Origin: Rhynchopus sp. YZ270_cl-10
Taxonomy: Eukaryota > Euglenozoa > Diplonemea > Diplonemida > Diplonemidae
Assembly: GCA_964035575.1 (NCBI GenBank)
Contig: OZ037880.1
Location: forward strand, 620,001-684,000
Length of the DNA: 64,000 bases
Direction of reading: 5' to 3'
Shown one piece after another: positions 27,889 through 42,513 of this stretch. Numbering within the stretch: the first letter of the stretch is position 1; each line of letters begins with the position of its first letter. Below the pieces are notes generated by a model. It ran no database searches and had not been told where the DNA came from. It worked only from the letters and a program-made list of their open reading frames with translations. A program made the translations under genes and the position numbers.

Positions 27889-28388
27889 TTTGACTTTCGG
27901 TTTAGTTTGATGATCCTGATGCGTTGTGGTGTGGTGTGTCGGGTGTCGGGTGTGGGGTGTCAAGGTGCAAAGAAAAGAAAGCAGACACACTGTCTTGTGT
28001 TTTTCTGGTGTTCCGGCTTTGTTTTTGTTTTGTTTTCTTTTGTCTTGTCTTGTCTTGTTTTTGTTTTGTATTGTCCGGCCTTTGCTTTTTTGTGCATTTT
28101 GTTCTTTGTTTTTGCTTTTGCTCCCTCCACAACCCCTCGAAACTAGAAACCTTGCCTGATCACTCACGTTTCCGCTGTTGGTATGCGGTCTTCTTCTCTT
28201 CTTTTTTTTTCCCAAAATAAATGTAAAAAAAAAAAAAACGGCCAGCGTTCATGGGGGGACACGTGTGCATGGGTAGGGGGGCGGCACGACGGGGGGGGTG
28301 GGGCTCAGTTTTGCGTTCCGGTTCCTTCTCTTGCGTGAGGGGCTGCATTTAGTGTACAAAGTAACCCGTGGCATCAGATGCACCCAGC

Positions 28389-29971
28389 TTACTTCTTGGC
28401 CTTCTTGTCTCCGATCACACGCTCGGTGGTCTTGGTCACCTTTCCAAGCATGACAACACCGTTACCCTCCATGATGGCAACACGGGAGAGACCCTCGCAG
28501 TTCTTGAAGGAGTCAACCACCAGGGGCTGGACGGGGGCGAACACAACCTCAGCCATCTCGTTGGCCTTCAGGCAGTGGGGCTCCTCGGCCTTCTTTCCTC
28601 CGGTCTCCTTACCCATCTTCCACACGAGCTCGGTCATGCGCACGGCGGAGCGGCCGGTACGCACGAAGCACACGGGGGTGTATCCGACCTTCAGCTCACC
28701 GGGGTGGTCAAGGATCTGCACCTGGGCGGTGAAGGTACCGGCCTCCTTCAGGGATCCGTCCTTCTTGTACACCATGACGTCTCCGGTGCGGGGCATGTTG
28801 TCCTTGTTCAGTCCCTTGACGTTGAGCCCGACGTTGTCTCCGGCCTTGGCGTCGTCGCAACGCTTGTGGTGCATCTCGCAGGTGAACACCTTTCCGGTGC
28901 ACGAGTTGGCGGCAGTGTGGGTGGGGAGGAAGAGGACCTCCTCACCAGGCTTCACAATTCCCTGCTCAACACGTCCAGTGATGACATCACCGACTCCCTT
29001 GATCTGTGGGGGCGAAAAAATGGGGTGTGTGTTCAAAAGTCGAAAGAGCGCACAAAGCGCAAATATAACAAAAACAAAGCTGCCTTTTGCACTGAAAAGT
29101 TGCAAAAGTTGCAAAAGTCTCACAAACACAAACACAAACGCGGACACGTGTCTCGACATACCTTGTACACTCCGGACACGGGCATACGCATGGCGGCGTC
29201 GTTCTTACGCTCGGGCAGACGCACCATGTCGTTCAGGGCGTCCCTGAGGGTGTCAACGTGGAGGTTGCTCTTGTCCTGCTCAATCACGATGTCCTGTCCC
29301 TTCCACCAGGCCATCTTCTCAGACTTGATGAGAAGGTTGTCTCCCATCCATCCCGAGATCGGGAGCACGGGCACGCACTTCTCAACGAAGTCCTTCTTCC
29401 ATCCGGTCTTCACAAGCATGCTCTTCATCTCCTCCTTGATCTCGTTGAAACGCTCCTCCTTGTACTGGGCAACGTCGCAGTCCATCTTGTTGATTCCGAC
29501 AATCAGCTGCTTCACTCCCAGCAGGTTGATGAGACGCGCGTGCTGGCGGGTCTGTCCCTGGATCTCTCCGGCCTTGTGGTTTCCACGGGCAATGGCAGAG
29601 ACGAAGTTACCGTCGGCGGGCACCATGAGAAGTGCAACGTCCGCCTGCGACGCTCCGGTGATCATGTTCTTGATGAAATCTCTGTGTCCGGGGGCGTCAA
29701 TCACGGTGTAGTGCCACTTCTCCGTGAAGAATTCCTTGGTGGTGCACGCGATGGTCACTCCACGCTCACGCTCCTCCTTCTGACGGTCCATGTAGAACGC
29801 GAACGCGAAGGACTGCTTTCCGAGACGCTCGGCCTCCTGGCGCAGCTTCTCCATCTCACGCTCCGGGATTCCTCCGAGCTCGAAGAGAAGACGGCCGGTG
29901 GTCGTCGACTTTCCGGAGTCGACGTGACCACAGATCACGATCGACATATGCGGCTTTCCATCGGTGGCCAT
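28389..29971 (-). CDS. EFL: EFL, copy 4 (short-intron form)
   Basis: Exons 29162-29971 and 28389-29003; same protein. Apart from copy 1 it is the only copy with the 158-bp intron, and like copy 1 it has spacer A upstream (29972-30788, 817 bp with a T10 run). Confidence 0.93.
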
Positions 29972-30788
29972 TTTGACTTTCGGTTTAGTTTGATGATCCT
30001 GATGCGTTGTGGTGTGGTGTGTCGGGTGTCGGGTGTGGGGTGTGCACACAAAGGCGCAAGGTGCAAAGAAAACAAAGCAGACTGTTTTTGTTTGGGTTTG
30101 GGTTTGCTTTTTTGTGCATTTTCGTTTAGTTCCCTTGACACTCCCACTCGAAACTAAAACCTTTTTTCATATTTTTTTTTTGTGTCTGATCAACTCACGT
30201 TTCCGCTGTTGGTATGCGGGGGCCAAGGGGGATGAGGGCGCCCAGAGAGAAGGGGCTGGGAGGGGGCATAGGTTACGATTCTCTTGCCTTCTTTTCTGGG
30301 GTTAACTCTTGCTTTACTTTTTTACTGCAACTTTGCTCCGACCCTGGGGGTCGGCACAAAGCCTGCAGCCTCCAGCACAGAACACGTACGTGGGGGATTA
30401 CACAGATTTCCGAAAACCTGTCCCAGCTCGCCGCATTGTAGTTAGCACGGCAGCTGAACCCCCACGGTGTGAATGAATACAAACCATAAAAGTCCAAAAA
30501 AGAAAAAGCAAAGCAAAATAGATAAGTTCGGAGCATGACCTAAGCCTCGCGCTCCTGGTGGTCATCTTCAAAATCCAGTGTGCGGGGGGGTGGGGGGGAA
30601 TTGAAACATGTTTGTAAGGCATCGTGTTAGGTGCTGTCGGCTGCAGAAGAATCCGGTCTCTCTTCCTTGGGCTTATACTTTTATATATTGGTGTCCTTTG
30701 TGTTTTTTTTTTCAAGGGACCGTTTGTGTGAAGAGGGCAGCGTCTCGTCTAGTGTACATGTCCTCGGCTCAGTGCAAATACACCCAGC

Positions 30789-32380
30789 TTACTTCTTGGC
30801 CTTCTTGTCTCCGATCACACGCTCGGTGGTCTTGGTCACCTTTCCAAGCATGACAACACCGTTACCCTCCATGATGGCAACACGGGAGAGACCCTCGCAG
30901 TTCTTGAAGGAGTCAACCACCAGGGGCTGGACGGGGGCGAACACAACCTCAGCCATCTCGTTGGCCTTCAGGCAGTGGGGCTCCTCGGCCTTCTTTCCTC
31001 CGGTCTCCTTACCCATCTTCCACACGAGCTCGGTCATGCGCACGGCGGAGCGGCCGGTACGCACGAAGCACACGGGGGTGTATCCGACCTTCAGCTCACC
31101 GGGGTGGTCAAGGATCTGCACCTGGGCGGTGAAGGTACCGGCCTCCTTCAGGGATCCGTCCTTCTTGTACACCATGACGTCTCCGGTGCGGGGCATGTTG
31201 TCCTTGTTCAGTCCCTTGACGTTGAGCCCGACGTTGTCTCCGGCCTTGGCGTCGTCGCAACGCTTGTGGTGCATCTCGCAGGTGAACACCTTTCCGGTGC
31301 ACGAGTTGGCGGCAGTGTGGGTGGGGAGGAAGAGGACCTCCTCACCAGGCTTCACAATTCCCTGCTCAACACGTCCAGTGATGACATCACCGACTCCCTT
31401 GATCTGTGGGGGCGAAAAAATGGGGTGTGTGTTCAAAAGTCGAAAGAGCGCACAAAGCGCAAATATAACAAAAACAAAGCTGCCTTTTGCACTGAAAAGT
31501 TGCAAAAGTTGCAAAAGTTGCAAAAGTCTCACAAACACAAACACAAACGCGGACACGTGTCTCGACATACCTTGTACACTCCGGACACGGGCATACGCAT
31601 GGCGGCGTCGTTCTTACGCTCGGGCAGACGCACCATGTCGTTCAGGGCGTCCCTGAGGGTGTCAACGTGGAGGTTGCTCTTGTCCTGCTCAATCACGATG
31701 TCCTGTCCCTTCCACCAGGCCATCTTCTCAGACTTGATGAGAAGGTTGTCTCCCATCCATCCCGAGATCGGGAGCACGGGCACGCACTTCTCAACGAAGT
31801 CCTTCTTCCATCCGGTCTTCACAAGCATGCTCTTCATCTCCTCCTTGATCTCGTTGAAACGCTCCTCCTTGTACTGGGCAACGTCGCAGTCCATCTTGTT
31901 GATTCCGACAATCAGCTGCTTCACTCCCAGCAGGTTGATGAGACGCGCGTGCTGGCGGGTCTGTCCCTGGATCTCTCCGGCCTTGTGGTTTCCACGGGCA
32001 ATGGCAGAGACGAAGTTACCGTCGGCGGGCACCATGAGAAGTGCAACGTCCGCCTGCGACGCTCCGGTGATCATGTTCTTGATGAAATCTCTGTGTCCGG
32101 GGGCGTCAATCACGGTGTAGTGCCACTTCTCCGTGAAGAATTCCTTGGTGGTGCACGCGATGGTCACTCCACGCTCACGCTCCTCCTTCTGACGGTCCAT
32201 GTAGAACGCGAACGCGAAGGACTGCTTTCCGAGACGCTCGGCCTCCTGGCGCAGCTTCTCCATCTCACGCTCCGGGATTCCTCCGAGCTCGAAGAGAAGA
32301 CGGCCGGTGGTCGTCGACTTTCCGGAGTCGACGTGACCACAGATCACGATCGACATATGCGGCTTTCCATCGGTGGCCAT
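30789..32380 (-). CDS. EFL: EFL, copy 5
   Basis: Exons 31571-32380 and 30789-31403; same protein. Long intron. Spacer B upstream (32381-32880), so its two neighbours carry A spacers. Confidence 0.93.
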
Positions 32381-32880
32381 TTTGACTTTCGGTTTAGTTT
32401 GATGATCCTGATGCGTTGTGGTGTGGTGTGTCGGGTGTCGGGTGTGGGGTGTCAAGGTGCAAAGAAAAGAAAGCAGACACACTGTCTTGTGTTTTTCTGG
32501 TGTTCCGGCTTTGTTTTTGTTTTGTTTTCTTTTGTCTTGTCTTGTCTTGTTTTTGTTTTGTATTGTCCGGCCTTTGCTTTTTTGTGCATTTTGTTCTTTG
32601 TTTTTGCTTTTGCTCCCTCCACAACCCCTCGAAACTAGAAACCTTGCCTGATCACTCACGTTTCCGCTGTTGGTATGCGGTCTTCTTCTCTTCTTTTTTT
32701 TTCCCAAAATAAATGTAAAAAAAAAAAAAACGGCCAGCGTTCATGGGGGGACACGTGTGCATGGGTAGGGGGGCGGCACGACGGGGGGGGTGGGGCTCAG
32801 TTTTGCGTTCCGGTTCCTTCTCTTGCGTGAGGGGCTGCATTTAGTGTACAAAGTAACCCGTGGCATCAGATGCACCCAGC

Positions 32881-34472
32881 TTACTTCTTGGCCTTCTTGT
32901 CTCCGATCACACGCTCGGTGGTCTTGGTCACCTTTCCAAGCATGACAACACCGTTACCCTCCATGATGGCAACACGGGAGAGACCCTCGCAGTTCTTGAA
33001 GGAGTCAACCACCAGGGGCTGGACGGGGGCGAACACAACCTCAGCCATCTCGTTGGCCTTCAGGCAGTGGGGCTCCTCGGCCTTCTTTCCTCCGGTCTCC
33101 TTACCCATCTTCCACACGAGCTCGGTCATGCGCACGGCGGAGCGGCCGGTACGCACGAAGCACACGGGGGTGTATCCGACCTTCAGCTCACCGGGGTGGT
33201 CAAGGATCTGCACCTGGGCGGTGAAGGTACCGGCCTCCTTCAGGGATCCGTCCTTCTTGTACACCATGACGTCTCCGGTGCGGGGCATGTTGTCCTTGTT
33301 CAGTCCCTTGACGTTGAGCCCGACGTTGTCTCCGGCCTTGGCGTCGTCGCAACGCTTGTGGTGCATCTCGCAGGTGAACACCTTTCCGGTGCACGAGTTG
33401 GCGGCAGTGTGGGTGGGGAGGAAGAGGACCTCCTCACCAGGCTTCACAATTCCCTGCTCAACACGTCCAGTGATGACATCACCGACTCCCTTGATCTGTG
33501 GGGGCGAAAAAATGGGGTGTGTGTTCAAAAGTCGAAAGAGCGCACAAAGCGCAAATATAACAAAAACAAAGCTGCCTTTTGCACTGAAAAGTTGCAAAAG
33601 TTGCAAAAGTTGCAAAAGTCTCACAAACACAAACACAAACGCGGACACGTGTCTCGACATACCTTGTACACTCCGGACACGGGCATACGCATGGCGGCGT
33701 CGTTCTTACGCTCGGGCAGACGCACCATGTCGTTCAGGGCGTCCCTGAGGGTGTCAACGTGGAGGTTGCTCTTGTCCTGCTCAATCACGATGTCCTGTCC
33801 CTTCCACCAGGCCATCTTCTCAGACTTGATGAGAAGGTTGTCTCCCATCCATCCCGAGATCGGGAGCACGGGCACGCACTTCTCAACGAAGTCCTTCTTC
33901 CATCCGGTCTTCACAAGCATGCTCTTCATCTCCTCCTTGATCTCGTTGAAACGCTCCTCCTTGTACTGGGCAACGTCGCAGTCCATCTTGTTGATTCCGA
34001 CAATCAGCTGCTTCACTCCCAGCAGGTTGATGAGACGCGCGTGCTGGCGGGTCTGTCCCTGGATCTCTCCGGCCTTGTGGTTTCCACGGGCAATGGCAGA
34101 GACGAAGTTACCGTCGGCGGGCACCATGAGAAGTGCAACGTCCGCCTGCGACGCTCCGGTGATCATGTTCTTGATGAAATCTCTGTGTCCGGGGGCGTCA
34201 ATCACGGTGTAGTGCCACTTCTCCGTGAAGAATTCCTTGGTGGTGCACGCGATGGTCACTCCACGCTCACGCTCCTCCTTCTGACGGTCCATGTAGAACG
34301 CGAACGCGAAGGACTGCTTTCCGAGACGCTCGGCCTCCTGGCGCAGCTTCTCCATCTCACGCTCCGGGATTCCTCCGAGCTCGAAGAGAAGACGGCCGGT
34401 GGTCGTCGACTTTCCGGAGTCGACGTGACCACAGATCACGATCGACATATGCGGCTTTCCATCGGTGGCCAT
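32881..34472 (-). CDS. EFL: EFL, copy 6
   Basis: Exons 33663-34472 and 32881-33495; same protein. Long intron. First of five consecutive A-spacer units (34473-35288). Confidence 0.93.
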
Positions 34473-35288
34473 TTTGACTTTCGGTTTAGTTTGATGATCC
34501 TGATGCGTTGTGGTGTGGTGTGTCGGGTGTCGGGTGTGGGGTGTGCACACAAAGGCGCAAGGTGCAAAGAAAACAAAGCAGACTGTTTTTGTTTGGGTTT
34601 GGGTTTGCTTTTTTGTGCATTTTCGTTTAGTTCCCTTGACACTCCCACTCGAAACTAAAACCTTTTTTCATATTTTTTTTTTGTGTCTGATCAACTCACG
34701 TTTCCGCTGTTGGTATGCGGGGGCCAAGGGGGATGAGGGCGCCCAGAGAGAAGGGGCTGGGAGGGGGCATAGGTTACGATTCTCTTGCCTTCTTTTCTGG
34801 GGTTAACTCTTGCTTTACTTTTTTACTGCAACTTTGCTCCGACCCTGGGGGTCGGCACAAAGCCTGCAGCCTCCAGCACAGAACACGTACGTGGGGGATT
34901 ACACAGATTTCCGAAAACCTGTCCCAGCTCGCCGCATTGTAGTTAGCACGGCAGCTGAACCCCCACGGTGTGAATGAATACAAACCATAAAAGTCCAAAA
35001 AAGAAAAAGCAAAGCAAAATAGATAAGTTCGGAGCATGACCTAAGCCTCGCGCTCCTGGTGGTCATCTTCAAAATCCAGTGTGCGGGGGGGTGGGGGGGA
35101 ATTGAAACATGTTTGTAAGGCATCGTGTTAGGTGCTGTCGGCTGCAGAAGAATCCGGTCTCTCTTCCTTGGGCTTATACTTTTATATATTGGTGTCCTTT
35201 GTGTTTTTTTTTCAAGGGACCGTTTGTGTGAAGAGGGCAGCGTCTCGTCTAGTGTACATGTCCTCGGCTCAGTGCAAATACACCCAGC

Positions 35289-36880
35289 TTACTTCTTGGC
35301 CTTCTTGTCTCCGATCACACGCTCGGTGGTCTTGGTCACCTTTCCAAGCATGACAACACCGTTACCCTCCATGATGGCAACACGGGAGAGACCCTCGCAG
35401 TTCTTGAAGGAGTCAACCACCAGGGGCTGGACGGGGGCGAACACAACCTCAGCCATCTCGTTGGCCTTCAGGCAGTGGGGCTCCTCGGCCTTCTTTCCTC
35501 CGGTCTCCTTACCCATCTTCCACACGAGCTCGGTCATGCGCACGGCGGAGCGGCCGGTACGCACGAAGCACACGGGGGTGTATCCGACCTTCAGCTCACC
35601 GGGGTGGTCAAGGATCTGCACCTGGGCGGTGAAGGTACCGGCCTCCTTCAGGGATCCGTCCTTCTTGTACACCATGACGTCTCCGGTGCGGGGCATGTTG
35701 TCCTTGTTCAGTCCCTTGACGTTGAGCCCGACGTTGTCTCCGGCCTTGGCGTCGTCGCAACGCTTGTGGTGCATCTCGCAGGTGAACACCTTTCCGGTGC
35801 ACGAGTTGGCGGCAGTGTGGGTGGGGAGGAAGAGGACCTCCTCACCAGGCTTCACAATTCCCTGCTCAACACGTCCAGTGATGACATCACCGACTCCCTT
35901 GATCTGTGGGGGCGAAAAAATGGGGTGTGTGTTCAAAAGTCGAAAGAGCGCACAAAGCGCAAATATAACAAAAACAAAGCTGCCTTTTGCACTGAAAAGT
36001 TGCAAAAGTTGCAAAAGTTGCAAAAGTCTCACAAACACAAACACAAACGCGGACACGTGTCTCGACATACCTTGTACACTCCGGACACGGGCATACGCAT
36101 GGCGGCGTCGTTCTTACGCTCGGGCAGACGCACCATGTCGTTCAGGGCGTCCCTGAGGGTGTCAACGTGGAGGTTGCTCTTGTCCTGCTCAATCACGATG
36201 TCCTGTCCCTTCCACCAGGCCATCTTCTCAGACTTGATGAGAAGGTTGTCTCCCATCCATCCCGAGATCGGGAGCACGGGCACGCACTTCTCAACGAAGT
36301 CCTTCTTCCATCCGGTCTTCACAAGCATGCTCTTCATCTCCTCCTTGATCTCGTTGAAACGCTCCTCCTTGTACTGGGCAACGTCGCAGTCCATCTTGTT
36401 GATTCCGACAATCAGCTGCTTCACTCCCAGCAGGTTGATGAGACGCGCGTGCTGGCGGGTCTGTCCCTGGATCTCTCCGGCCTTGTGGTTTCCACGGGCA
36501 ATGGCAGAGACGAAGTTACCGTCGGCGGGCACCATGAGAAGTGCAACGTCCGCCTGCGACGCTCCGGTGATCATGTTCTTGATGAAATCTCTGTGTCCGG
36601 GGGCGTCAATCACGGTGTAGTGCCACTTCTCCGTGAAGAATTCCTTGGTGGTGCACGCGATGGTCACTCCACGCTCACGCTCCTCCTTCTGACGGTCCAT
36701 GTAGAACGCGAACGCGAAGGACTGCTTTCCGAGACGCTCGGCCTCCTGGCGCAGCTTCTCCATCTCACGCTCCGGGATTCCTCCGAGCTCGAAGAGAAGA
36801 CGGCCGGTGGTCGTCGACTTTCCGGAGTCGACGTGACCACAGATCACGATCGACATATGCGGCTTTCCATCGGTGGCCAT
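35289..36880 (-). CDS. EFL: EFL, copy 7
   Basis: Exons 36071-36880 and 35289-35903; same protein. Long intron. Spacer A upstream (36881-37697) with a T10 run, one base longer than its neighbours. Confidence 0.93.
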
Positions 36881-37697
36881 TTTGACTTTCGGTTTAGTTT
36901 GATGATCCTGATGCGTTGTGGTGTGGTGTGTCGGGTGTCGGGTGTGGGGTGTGCACACAAAGGCGCAAGGTGCAAAGAAAACAAAGCAGACTGTTTTTGT
37001 TTGGGTTTGGGTTTGCTTTTTTGTGCATTTTCGTTTAGTTCCCTTGACACTCCCACTCGAAACTAAAACCTTTTTTCATATTTTTTTTTTGTGTCTGATC
37101 AACTCACGTTTCCGCTGTTGGTATGCGGGGGCCAAGGGGGATGAGGGCGCCCAGAGAGAAGGGGCTGGGAGGGGGCATAGGTTACGATTCTCTTGCCTTC
37201 TTTTCTGGGGTTAACTCTTGCTTTACTTTTTTACTGCAACTTTGCTCCGACCCTGGGGGTCGGCACAAAGCCTGCAGCCTCCAGCACAGAACACGTACGT
37301 GGGGGATTACACAGATTTCCGAAAACCTGTCCCAGCTCGCCGCATTGTAGTTAGCACGGCAGCTGAACCCCCACGGTGTGAATGAATACAAACCATAAAA
37401 GTCCAAAAAAGAAAAAGCAAAGCAAAATAGATAAGTTCGGAGCATGACCTAAGCCTCGCGCTCCTGGTGGTCATCTTCAAAATCCAGTGTGCGGGGGGGT
37501 GGGGGGGAATTGAAACATGTTTGTAAGGCATCGTGTTAGGTGCTGTCGGCTGCAGAAGAATCCGGTCTCTCTTCCTTGGGCTTATACTTTTATATATTGG
37601 TGTCCTTTGTGTTTTTTTTTTCAAGGGACCGTTTGTGTGAAGAGGGCAGCGTCTCGTCTAGTGTACATGTCCTCGGCTCAGTGCAAATACACCCAGC

Positions 37698-39289
37698 TTA
37701 CTTCTTGGCCTTCTTGTCTCCGATCACACGCTCGGTGGTCTTGGTCACCTTTCCAAGCATGACAACACCGTTACCCTCCATGATGGCAACACGGGAGAGA
37801 CCCTCGCAGTTCTTGAAGGAGTCAACCACCAGGGGCTGGACGGGGGCGAACACAACCTCAGCCATCTCGTTGGCCTTCAGGCAGTGGGGCTCCTCGGCCT
37901 TCTTTCCTCCGGTCTCCTTACCCATCTTCCACACGAGCTCGGTCATGCGCACGGCGGAGCGGCCGGTACGCACGAAGCACACGGGGGTGTATCCGACCTT
38001 CAGCTCACCGGGGTGGTCAAGGATCTGCACCTGGGCGGTGAAGGTACCGGCCTCCTTCAGGGATCCGTCCTTCTTGTACACCATGACGTCTCCGGTGCGG
38101 GGCATGTTGTCCTTGTTCAGTCCCTTGACGTTGAGCCCGACGTTGTCTCCGGCCTTGGCGTCGTCGCAACGCTTGTGGTGCATCTCGCAGGTGAACACCT
38201 TTCCGGTGCACGAGTTGGCGGCAGTGTGGGTGGGGAGGAAGAGGACCTCCTCACCAGGCTTCACAATTCCCTGCTCAACACGTCCAGTGATGACATCACC
38301 GACTCCCTTGATCTGTGGGGGCGAAAAAATGGGGTGTGTGTTCAAAAGTCGAAAGAGCGCACAAAGCGCAAATATAACAAAAACAAAGCTGCCTTTTGCA
38401 CTGAAAAGTTGCAAAAGTTGCAAAAGTTGCAAAAGTCTCACAAACACAAACACAAACGCGGACACGTGTCTCGACATACCTTGTACACTCCGGACACGGG
38501 CATACGCATGGCGGCGTCGTTCTTACGCTCGGGCAGACGCACCATGTCGTTCAGGGCGTCCCTGAGGGTGTCAACGTGGAGGTTGCTCTTGTCCTGCTCA
38601 ATCACGATGTCCTGTCCCTTCCACCAGGCCATCTTCTCAGACTTGATGAGAAGGTTGTCTCCCATCCATCCCGAGATCGGGAGCACGGGCACGCACTTCT
38701 CAACGAAGTCCTTCTTCCATCCGGTCTTCACAAGCATGCTCTTCATCTCCTCCTTGATCTCGTTGAAACGCTCCTCCTTGTACTGGGCAACGTCGCAGTC
38801 CATCTTGTTGATTCCGACAATCAGCTGCTTCACTCCCAGCAGGTTGATGAGACGCGCGTGCTGGCGGGTCTGTCCCTGGATCTCTCCGGCCTTGTGGTTT
38901 CCACGGGCAATGGCAGAGACGAAGTTACCGTCGGCGGGCACCATGAGAAGTGCAACGTCCGCCTGCGACGCTCCGGTGATCATGTTCTTGATGAAATCTC
39001 TGTGTCCGGGGGCGTCAATCACGGTGTAGTGCCACTTCTCCGTGAAGAATTCCTTGGTGGTGCACGCGATGGTCACTCCACGCTCACGCTCCTCCTTCTG
39101 ACGGTCCATGTAGAACGCGAACGCGAAGGACTGCTTTCCGAGACGCTCGGCCTCCTGGCGCAGCTTCTCCATCTCACGCTCCGGGATTCCTCCGAGCTCG
39201 AAGAGAAGACGGCCGGTGGTCGTCGACTTTCCGGAGTCGACGTGACCACAGATCACGATCGACATATGCGGCTTTCCATCGGTGGCCAT
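37698..39289 (-). CDS. EFL: EFL, copy 8
   Basis: Exons 38480-39289 and 37698-38312; same protein. Long intron. Spacer A upstream (39290-40105). Confidence 0.93.
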
Positions 39290-40105
39290 TTTGACTTTCG
39301 GTTTAGTTTGATGATCCTGATGCGTTGTGGTGTGGTGTGTCGGGTGTCGGGTGTGGGGTGTGCACACAAAGGCGCAAGGTGCAAAGAAAACAAAGCAGAC
39401 TGTTTTTGTTTGGGTTTGGGTTTGCTTTTTTGTGCATTTTCGTTTAGTTCCCTTGACACTCCCACTCGAAACTAAAACCTTTTTTCATATTTTTTTTTTG
39501 TGTCTGATCAACTCACGTTTCCGCTGTTGGTATGCGGGGGCCAAGGGGGATGAGGGCGCCCAGAGAGAAGGGGCTGGGAGGGGGCATAGGTTACGATTCT
39601 CTTGCCTTCTTTTCTGGGGTTAACTCTTGCTTTACTTTTTTACTGCAACTTTGCTCCGACCCTGGGGGTCGGCACAAAGCCTGCAGCCTCCAGCACAGAA
39701 CACGTACGTGGGGGATTACACAGATTTCCGAAAACCTGTCCCAGCTCGCCGCATTGTAGTTAGCACGGCAGCTGAACCCCCACGGTGTGAATGAATACAA
39801 ACCATAAAAGTCCAAAAAAGAAAAAGCAAAGCAAAATAGATAAGTTCGGAGCATGACCTAAGCCTCGCGCTCCTGGTGGTCATCTTCAAAATCCAGTGTG
39901 CGGGGGGGTGGGGGGGAATTGAAACATGTTTGTAAGGCATCGTGTTAGGTGCTGTCGGCTGCAGAAGAATCCGGTCTCTCTTCCTTGGGCTTATACTTTT
40001 ATATATTGGTGTCCTTTGTGTTTTTTTTTCAAGGGACCGTTTGTGTGAAGAGGGCAGCGTCTCGTCTAGTGTACATGTCCTCGGCTCAGTGCAAATACAC
40101 CCAGC

Positions 40106-41697
40106 TTACTTCTTGGCCTTCTTGTCTCCGATCACACGCTCGGTGGTCTTGGTCACCTTTCCAAGCATGACAACACCGTTACCCTCCATGATGGCAACAC
40201 GGGAGAGACCCTCGCAGTTCTTGAAGGAGTCAACCACCAGGGGCTGGACGGGGGCGAACACAACCTCAGCCATCTCGTTGGCCTTCAGGCAGTGGGGCTC
40301 CTCGGCCTTCTTTCCTCCGGTCTCCTTACCCATCTTCCACACGAGCTCGGTCATGCGCACGGCGGAGCGGCCGGTACGCACGAAGCACACGGGGGTGTAT
40401 CCGACCTTCAGCTCACCGGGGTGGTCAAGGATCTGCACCTGGGCGGTGAAGGTACCGGCCTCCTTCAGGGATCCGTCCTTCTTGTACACCATGACGTCTC
40501 CGGTGCGGGGCATGTTGTCCTTGTTCAGTCCCTTGACGTTGAGCCCGACGTTGTCTCCGGCCTTGGCGTCGTCGCAACGCTTGTGGTGCATCTCGCAGGT
40601 GAACACCTTTCCGGTGCACGAGTTGGCGGCAGTGTGGGTGGGGAGGAAGAGGACCTCCTCACCAGGCTTCACAATTCCCTGCTCAACACGTCCAGTGATG
40701 ACATCACCGACTCCCTTGATCTGTGGGGGCGAAAAAATGGGGTGTGTGTTCAAAAGTCGAAAGAGCGCACAAAGCGCAAATATAACAAAAACAAAGCTGC
40801 CTTTTGCACTGAAAAGTTGCAAAAGTTGCAAAAGTTGCAAAAGTCTCACAAACACAAACACAAACGCGGACACGTGTCTCGACATACCTTGTACACTCCG
40901 GACACGGGCATACGCATGGCGGCGTCGTTCTTACGCTCGGGCAGACGCACCATGTCGTTCAGGGCGTCCCTGAGGGTGTCAACGTGGAGGTTGCTCTTGT
41001 CCTGCTCAATCACGATGTCCTGTCCCTTCCACCAGGCCATCTTCTCAGACTTGATGAGAAGGTTGTCTCCCATCCATCCCGAGATCGGGAGCACGGGCAC
41101 GCACTTCTCAACGAAGTCCTTCTTCCATCCGGTCTTCACAAGCATGCTCTTCATCTCCTCCTTGATCTCGTTGAAACGCTCCTCCTTGTACTGGGCAACG
41201 TCGCAGTCCATCTTGTTGATTCCGACAATCAGCTGCTTCACTCCCAGCAGGTTGATGAGACGCGCGTGCTGGCGGGTCTGTCCCTGGATCTCTCCGGCCT
41301 TGTGGTTTCCACGGGCAATGGCAGAGACGAAGTTACCGTCGGCGGGCACCATGAGAAGTGCAACGTCCGCCTGCGACGCTCCGGTGATCATGTTCTTGAT
41401 GAAATCTCTGTGTCCGGGGGCGTCAATCACGGTGTAGTGCCACTTCTCCGTGAAGAATTCCTTGGTGGTGCACGCGATGGTCACTCCACGCTCACGCTCC
41501 TCCTTCTGACGGTCCATGTAGAACGCGAACGCGAAGGACTGCTTTCCGAGACGCTCGGCCTCCTGGCGCAGCTTCTCCATCTCACGCTCCGGGATTCCTC
41601 CGAGCTCGAAGAGAAGACGGCCGGTGGTCGTCGACTTTCCGGAGTCGACGTGACCACAGATCACGATCGACATATGCGGCTTTCCATCGGTGGCCAT
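40106..41697 (-). CDS. EFL: EFL, copy 9
   Basis: Exons 40888-41697 and 40106-40720; same protein. Long intron. Spacer A upstream (41698-42513). Confidence 0.93.
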
Positions 41698-42513
41698 TTT
41701 GACTTTCGGTTTAGTTTGATGATCCTGATGCGTTGTGGTGTGGTGTGTCGGGTGTCGGGTGTGGGGTGTGCACACAAAGGCGCAAGGTGCAAAGAAAACA
41801 AAGCAGACTGTTTTTGTTTGGGTTTGGGTTTGCTTTTTTGTGCATTTTCGTTTAGTTCCCTTGACACTCCCACTCGAAACTAAAACCTTTTTTCATATTT
41901 TTTTTTTGTGTCTGATCAACTCACGTTTCCGCTGTTGGTATGCGGGGGCCAAGGGGGATGAGGGCGCCCAGAGAGAAGGGGCTGGGAGGGGGCATAGGTT
42001 ACGATTCTCTTGCCTTCTTTTCTGGGGTTAACTCTTGCTTTACTTTTTTACTGCAACTTTGCTCCGACCCTGGGGGTCGGCACAAAGCCTGCAGCCTCCA
42101 GCACAGAACACGTACGTGGGGGATTACACAGATTTCCGAAAACCTGTCCCAGCTCGCCGCATTGTAGTTAGCACGGCAGCTGAACCCCCACGGTGTGAAT
42201 GAATACAAACCATAAAAGTCCAAAAAAGAAAAAGCAAAGCAAAATAGATAAGTTCGGAGCATGACCTAAGCCTCGCGCTCCTGGTGGTCATCTTCAAAAT
42301 CCAGTGTGCGGGGGGGTGGGGGGGAATTGAAACATGTTTGTAAGGCATCGTGTTAGGTGCTGTCGGCTGCAGAAGAATCCGGTCTCTCTTCCTTGGGCTT
42401 ATACTTTTATATATTGGTGTCCTTTGTGTTTTTTTTTCAAGGGACCGTTTGTGTGAAGAGGGCAGCGTCTCGTCTAGTGTACATGTCCTCGGCTCAGTGC
42501 AAATACACCCAGC